A stretch of 7,071 bases of DNA from Bacteroidia bacterium (lineage in GTDB: Bacteria; Bacteroidota; Bacteroidia; Bacteroidales; Azobacteroidaceae): assembly GCA_025999115.1 (NCBI GenBank), contig BNWW01000086.1, positions 1-7,071 of the forward strand, read 5' to 3'. How positions within the stretch are numbered: the stretch's first letter is position 1; each line of letters opens with the position of its first letter. A program made the translations under genes and the position numbers. Below, piece by piece: positions 6,401-7,071 of this stretch. Below the pieces are notes generated by a model. The model was not told where the DNA came from, ran no database searches, and saw only the letters and a program-made list of their open reading frames with translations.

Positions 6401-7071
6401 AAGCCATGATTTGGATTCACGGCCTAAAGCATCGTATTCGGTACGAGAAACAAGGTCTTTGCCTTGCGGGGTAATACCGCGGAGAACCGTTTCTTCGGGT
6501 CGGCCGAGACCATCGAAATATTGGATTTGATCGGTAAATTGTGTTTCGTCGGAAGATTGATAAGTACGGGTGCGGACATAGTTTTGGTTGAGAGAAGGGG
6601 TAGATGTTACAGAAATTACACTTCCTTCGATGGTTGTCGTAATATTTCCGTTTTGCGAATAACCTTCCGAAACAACGTAATATGTTCCGTCGGAAAGAAC
6701 TTTTTTAAGAACAGGATGCAAGGTGTTTGAACAATGCCCTGTATCGTAATAGTCGTCCATATAAGCAATGCGCGTTCCCGAAGCATCCAAAAGAGAAAGG
6801 TATGTGTCGTTTAATCCCGAACCGCAGTGGGAAATGGTTATTTTCATGGAACGGGTCAATACAAATTTATACCATACATCTTTAGCTGTTTTTCCCTGAT
6901 AATAATTGCCGGCAAGGTTGGTGTCTTTCGTATTGGAATAAGTAAAGGATTGGGAATAGGCGCCGGCATCGGTTTGGGGATATTCGGAAGGAGATAGCAT
7001 TCGTCCGGAGATTGCGGTTGTGATATTACCATTTTGCGAGTAACCTTCCGATACGACATAATAAGTTCCTA
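3197..7071 (-). CDS. RHS-repeat polymorphic toxin, 5' end beyond window
   Basis: Large RHS (YD-repeat) protein that encloses a C-terminal toxin in a shell and presumably delivers it to competing cells. The frame stays open to the right edge, so the ATG at 7000 is internal and the true start and any export signal lie outside. Numbering from that Met: PPC-like beta domain ~10-127; DUF6443-like segment ~139-201 (NYVRTRTY, YFDGLGRPEETV, EYDALGR, SWLPAP); YD repeats to ~925 (YDDFGRL, YKYDALGRL, YQYDHAGRL, FQYDALGRL, YDAAGV); RHS-associated core ~935-1050 (YLKDHLGNNRVV, YKFSNKELD, PYAYCGNNP, DPWGL); hypervariable linker 1051-1096; pre-toxin segment 1097-1171; toxin tip to 1267. DPWGL matches the conserved end of RHS cores, where these proteins are known to cleave themselves. 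A probable immunity gene follows 36 bp downstream. RHS identity is firm; the delivery route (T6SS, T9SS or other) is not visible. Confidence 0.95.
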   Translation of the reverse strand, partial: GTYYVVSEGYSQNGNITTAISGRMLSPSEYPQTDAGAYSQSFTYSNTKDTNLAGNYYQGKTAKDVWYKFVLTRSMKITISHCGSGLNDTYLSLLDASGTRIAYMDDYYDTGHCSNTLHPVLKKVLSDGTYYVVSEGYSQNGNITTTIEGSVISVTSTPSLNQNYVRTRTYQSSDETQFTDQIQYFDGLGRPEETVLRGITPQGKDLVSRTEYDALGRESKSWLPAPSENENGIYNGTSAAAGFYDDSRPFSETVYEPSPLNRISQQYGPGYNWFYDDHSIQSNYLTNTQTPELSCMRYELLASNEQTVVCKGYYPSGQLSVSKTIDEDDHVFYTFTDKLGQTLLQRRMLGTNQFVDVNYVYDDFGRLRFVLTPTASDEMKQTNHNYNLWSGLTDQGHGIANLVYYYDYDEKGRKTGQKLLGTGVENFVYDKANRLIFRSSADAMVMNGDYERGWIFYKYDALGRLILTGRYHGDDYTSANSNLRAYNMTQQCKNYLTVETPDSSSDHGYTWNNFPYEDDSEVTQANYYDNYSYVQANYSALNYQTKTGFGTQHSSAKGLLTATSVKLLNSYEQKIITVYYYDTKGNIVQKNSNDQLGGITREYYAYNFTNQITKKRVEHRVPNRNVTVIPGHSLPMITTTEEYTYQYDHAGRLKTSLYSLNDETPVQMSSYTYDEAGRPESKTIGDVETINYDYNVRSWLSAQTSNHFSENLYYETNPYSTSSFAYFSGNISAMKWKKNGAANMEGYSFQYDALGRLMSATYKPATTTTHPVVGKMVNYNENFTYDKMGNILSLQRYGLRDNNLFGIIDNLTMPEYDAMLLRRVDDTVADQSAADVMEFKNGYNGSGEYNYVNGKQYADYNKKICQTRYNYLALPELIQFRYGHQIKYAYDAAGVKRRVTHIESASNENLPAYVDWDTYFDPVTLVETETDYVDNKIYKDGRLKLILTAEGYIDRDDDSIYTFHYYLKDHLGNNRVVINQEGEVEQITNYYPSGTVMAEKSRRTDQGVQPYKFSNKELDRSNGLDFYDFVWRQQDPTLMRFTTPDPLMEMDYATSPYAYCGNNPMNRVDPWGLRDETLYQGDYDYYDYYDGKMEVVAMGALWSDEPIGYSDMDYDYRYDMSENWSQYWDEFQDWIPAWGSNKQATEALNDGRYADAVAHHLMTWVEVFTLGSASAISKTATKATEKASSWLAKVFAKGATTTTLTPLGLGSTGRTVANNLTEQLAMKEIMSNPSSGKILNLKNGMTDSRWPQTVGWQKMSNEASAHGVEIHYVGQWDNGILKAVDDFKFK
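3486..3715 (-). repeat. Pre-toxin segment duplication, copy in the full-length gene
   Basis: 230-bp block encoding MSENW to SSWLAKV (about 76 residues). It pairs with 1838-2067 at an offset of 1648 bp, with about 7 mismatches. It lies between a hypervariable linker and the toxin tip, so it could serve as a second recombination anchor right next to the tip. Confidence 0.9.
3716..3854 (-). other. Hypervariable linker after DPWGL, full-length gene
   Basis: 139 bp encoding ~46 residues rich in Asp and Tyr (for example GDYDYYDYYDGK and DMDYDYRYD). It has no alignable counterpart in the orphan copy although both flanks are 96-97% identical there. Confidence 0.75.
3855..4427 (-). repeat. RHS core duplication, copy in the full-length gene
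   Basis: 573-bp block encoding RHS core from YGHQIKYAYDAAGV to DPWG. It pairs with 2162-2734 at a constant offset of 1693 bp. By eye I count about 25 mismatches (~96% identity). The right edge of similarity is abrupt, after tccgtaa. Confidence 0.9.
6609..7071 (-). repeat. Tandem PPC-like beta domains in the RHS N-terminal part (coding)
   Basis: GTYYVVSEGYSQNGNITT occurs twice with a period of 381 bp (127 residues): once at about 6640-6695 and again at about 7019-7069, where the window ends. Between them lies one complete unit with DVWYKF, MKITISHCGSGLNDTYLSLLD and GTRIAYMDD, the pattern of bacterial pre-peptidase C-terminal (PPC)-like beta-sandwich domains. These usually serve as extracellular accessory or binding modules. 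Further units may lie upstream. The boundaries given are those of one full unit plus the visible part of the next. Confidence 0.7.

Noticed and set aside
4685..6730. Several plus-strand frames of 70-116 codons
   Set aside because: All are antisense to the continuous YD-repeat coding sequence, with no family resemblance.
6998..7000. ATG as the start of the RHS protein
   Set aside because: The frame continues upstream without a stop and encodes a homologous PPC-like repeat unit, so the start is outside the window.

Overview
The window is a polymorphic-toxin locus of the RHS type, and nearly all of it reads on the minus strand, from right to left. It most likely comes from a member of the Bacteroidales. 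The reasons are the DUF6443-plus-RHS architecture typical of Bacteroidota, start codons preceded by A/T-rich leaders without a Shine-Dalgarno sequence, and small AT-rich cargo genes beside a more GC-balanced RHS core. The genus cannot be fixed from the sequence.

Layout from right to left (direction of transcription): (1) A very long RHS gene enters from beyond the right edge and ends at 3197. It carries tandem PPC-like domains, a DUF6443-like segment, many YD repeats, an RHS-associated core ending in DPWGL, a hypervariable linker, a conserved pre-toxin segment and a ~96-aa toxin tip. (2) A 139-aa probable cognate immunity gene follows (2741-3160). (3) Six bases after its stop codon a second, promoterless copy of the RHS 3' end begins (1516-2734). 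It has the same core and pre-toxin segment but a different, ADP-ribosyltransferase-like tip, and a 118-aa probable immunity gene follows it (1149-1505). (4) A 33-codon hydrophobic reading frame starts at an overlapping TGATG (1048-1149) and looks like the cut-off 5' end of another small gene. (5) The last ~51 codons of a third, unrelated toxin tip (939-1094) run into another probable immunity gene (548-949). (6) The left ~540 bases hold no convincing gene. They contain a strongly structured repeat element (hairpins and a 111-bp cruciform) and a 54-bp tandem repeat.

Taken together this looks like layered toxin replacement. The full-length RHS protein delivers the current tip. Each older tip with its immunity gene has been pushed downstream and is more eroded the farther it lies from the core. 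The retained RHS core segment (573 bp at ~96% identity, plus a 230-bp pre-toxin block at ~97%) could let the displaced tip recombine back onto the full-length gene, and the retained immunity genes would protect against relatives using the older tips. This model is inferred from gene order and repeat boundaries. Toxin activities were not established from sequence alone.
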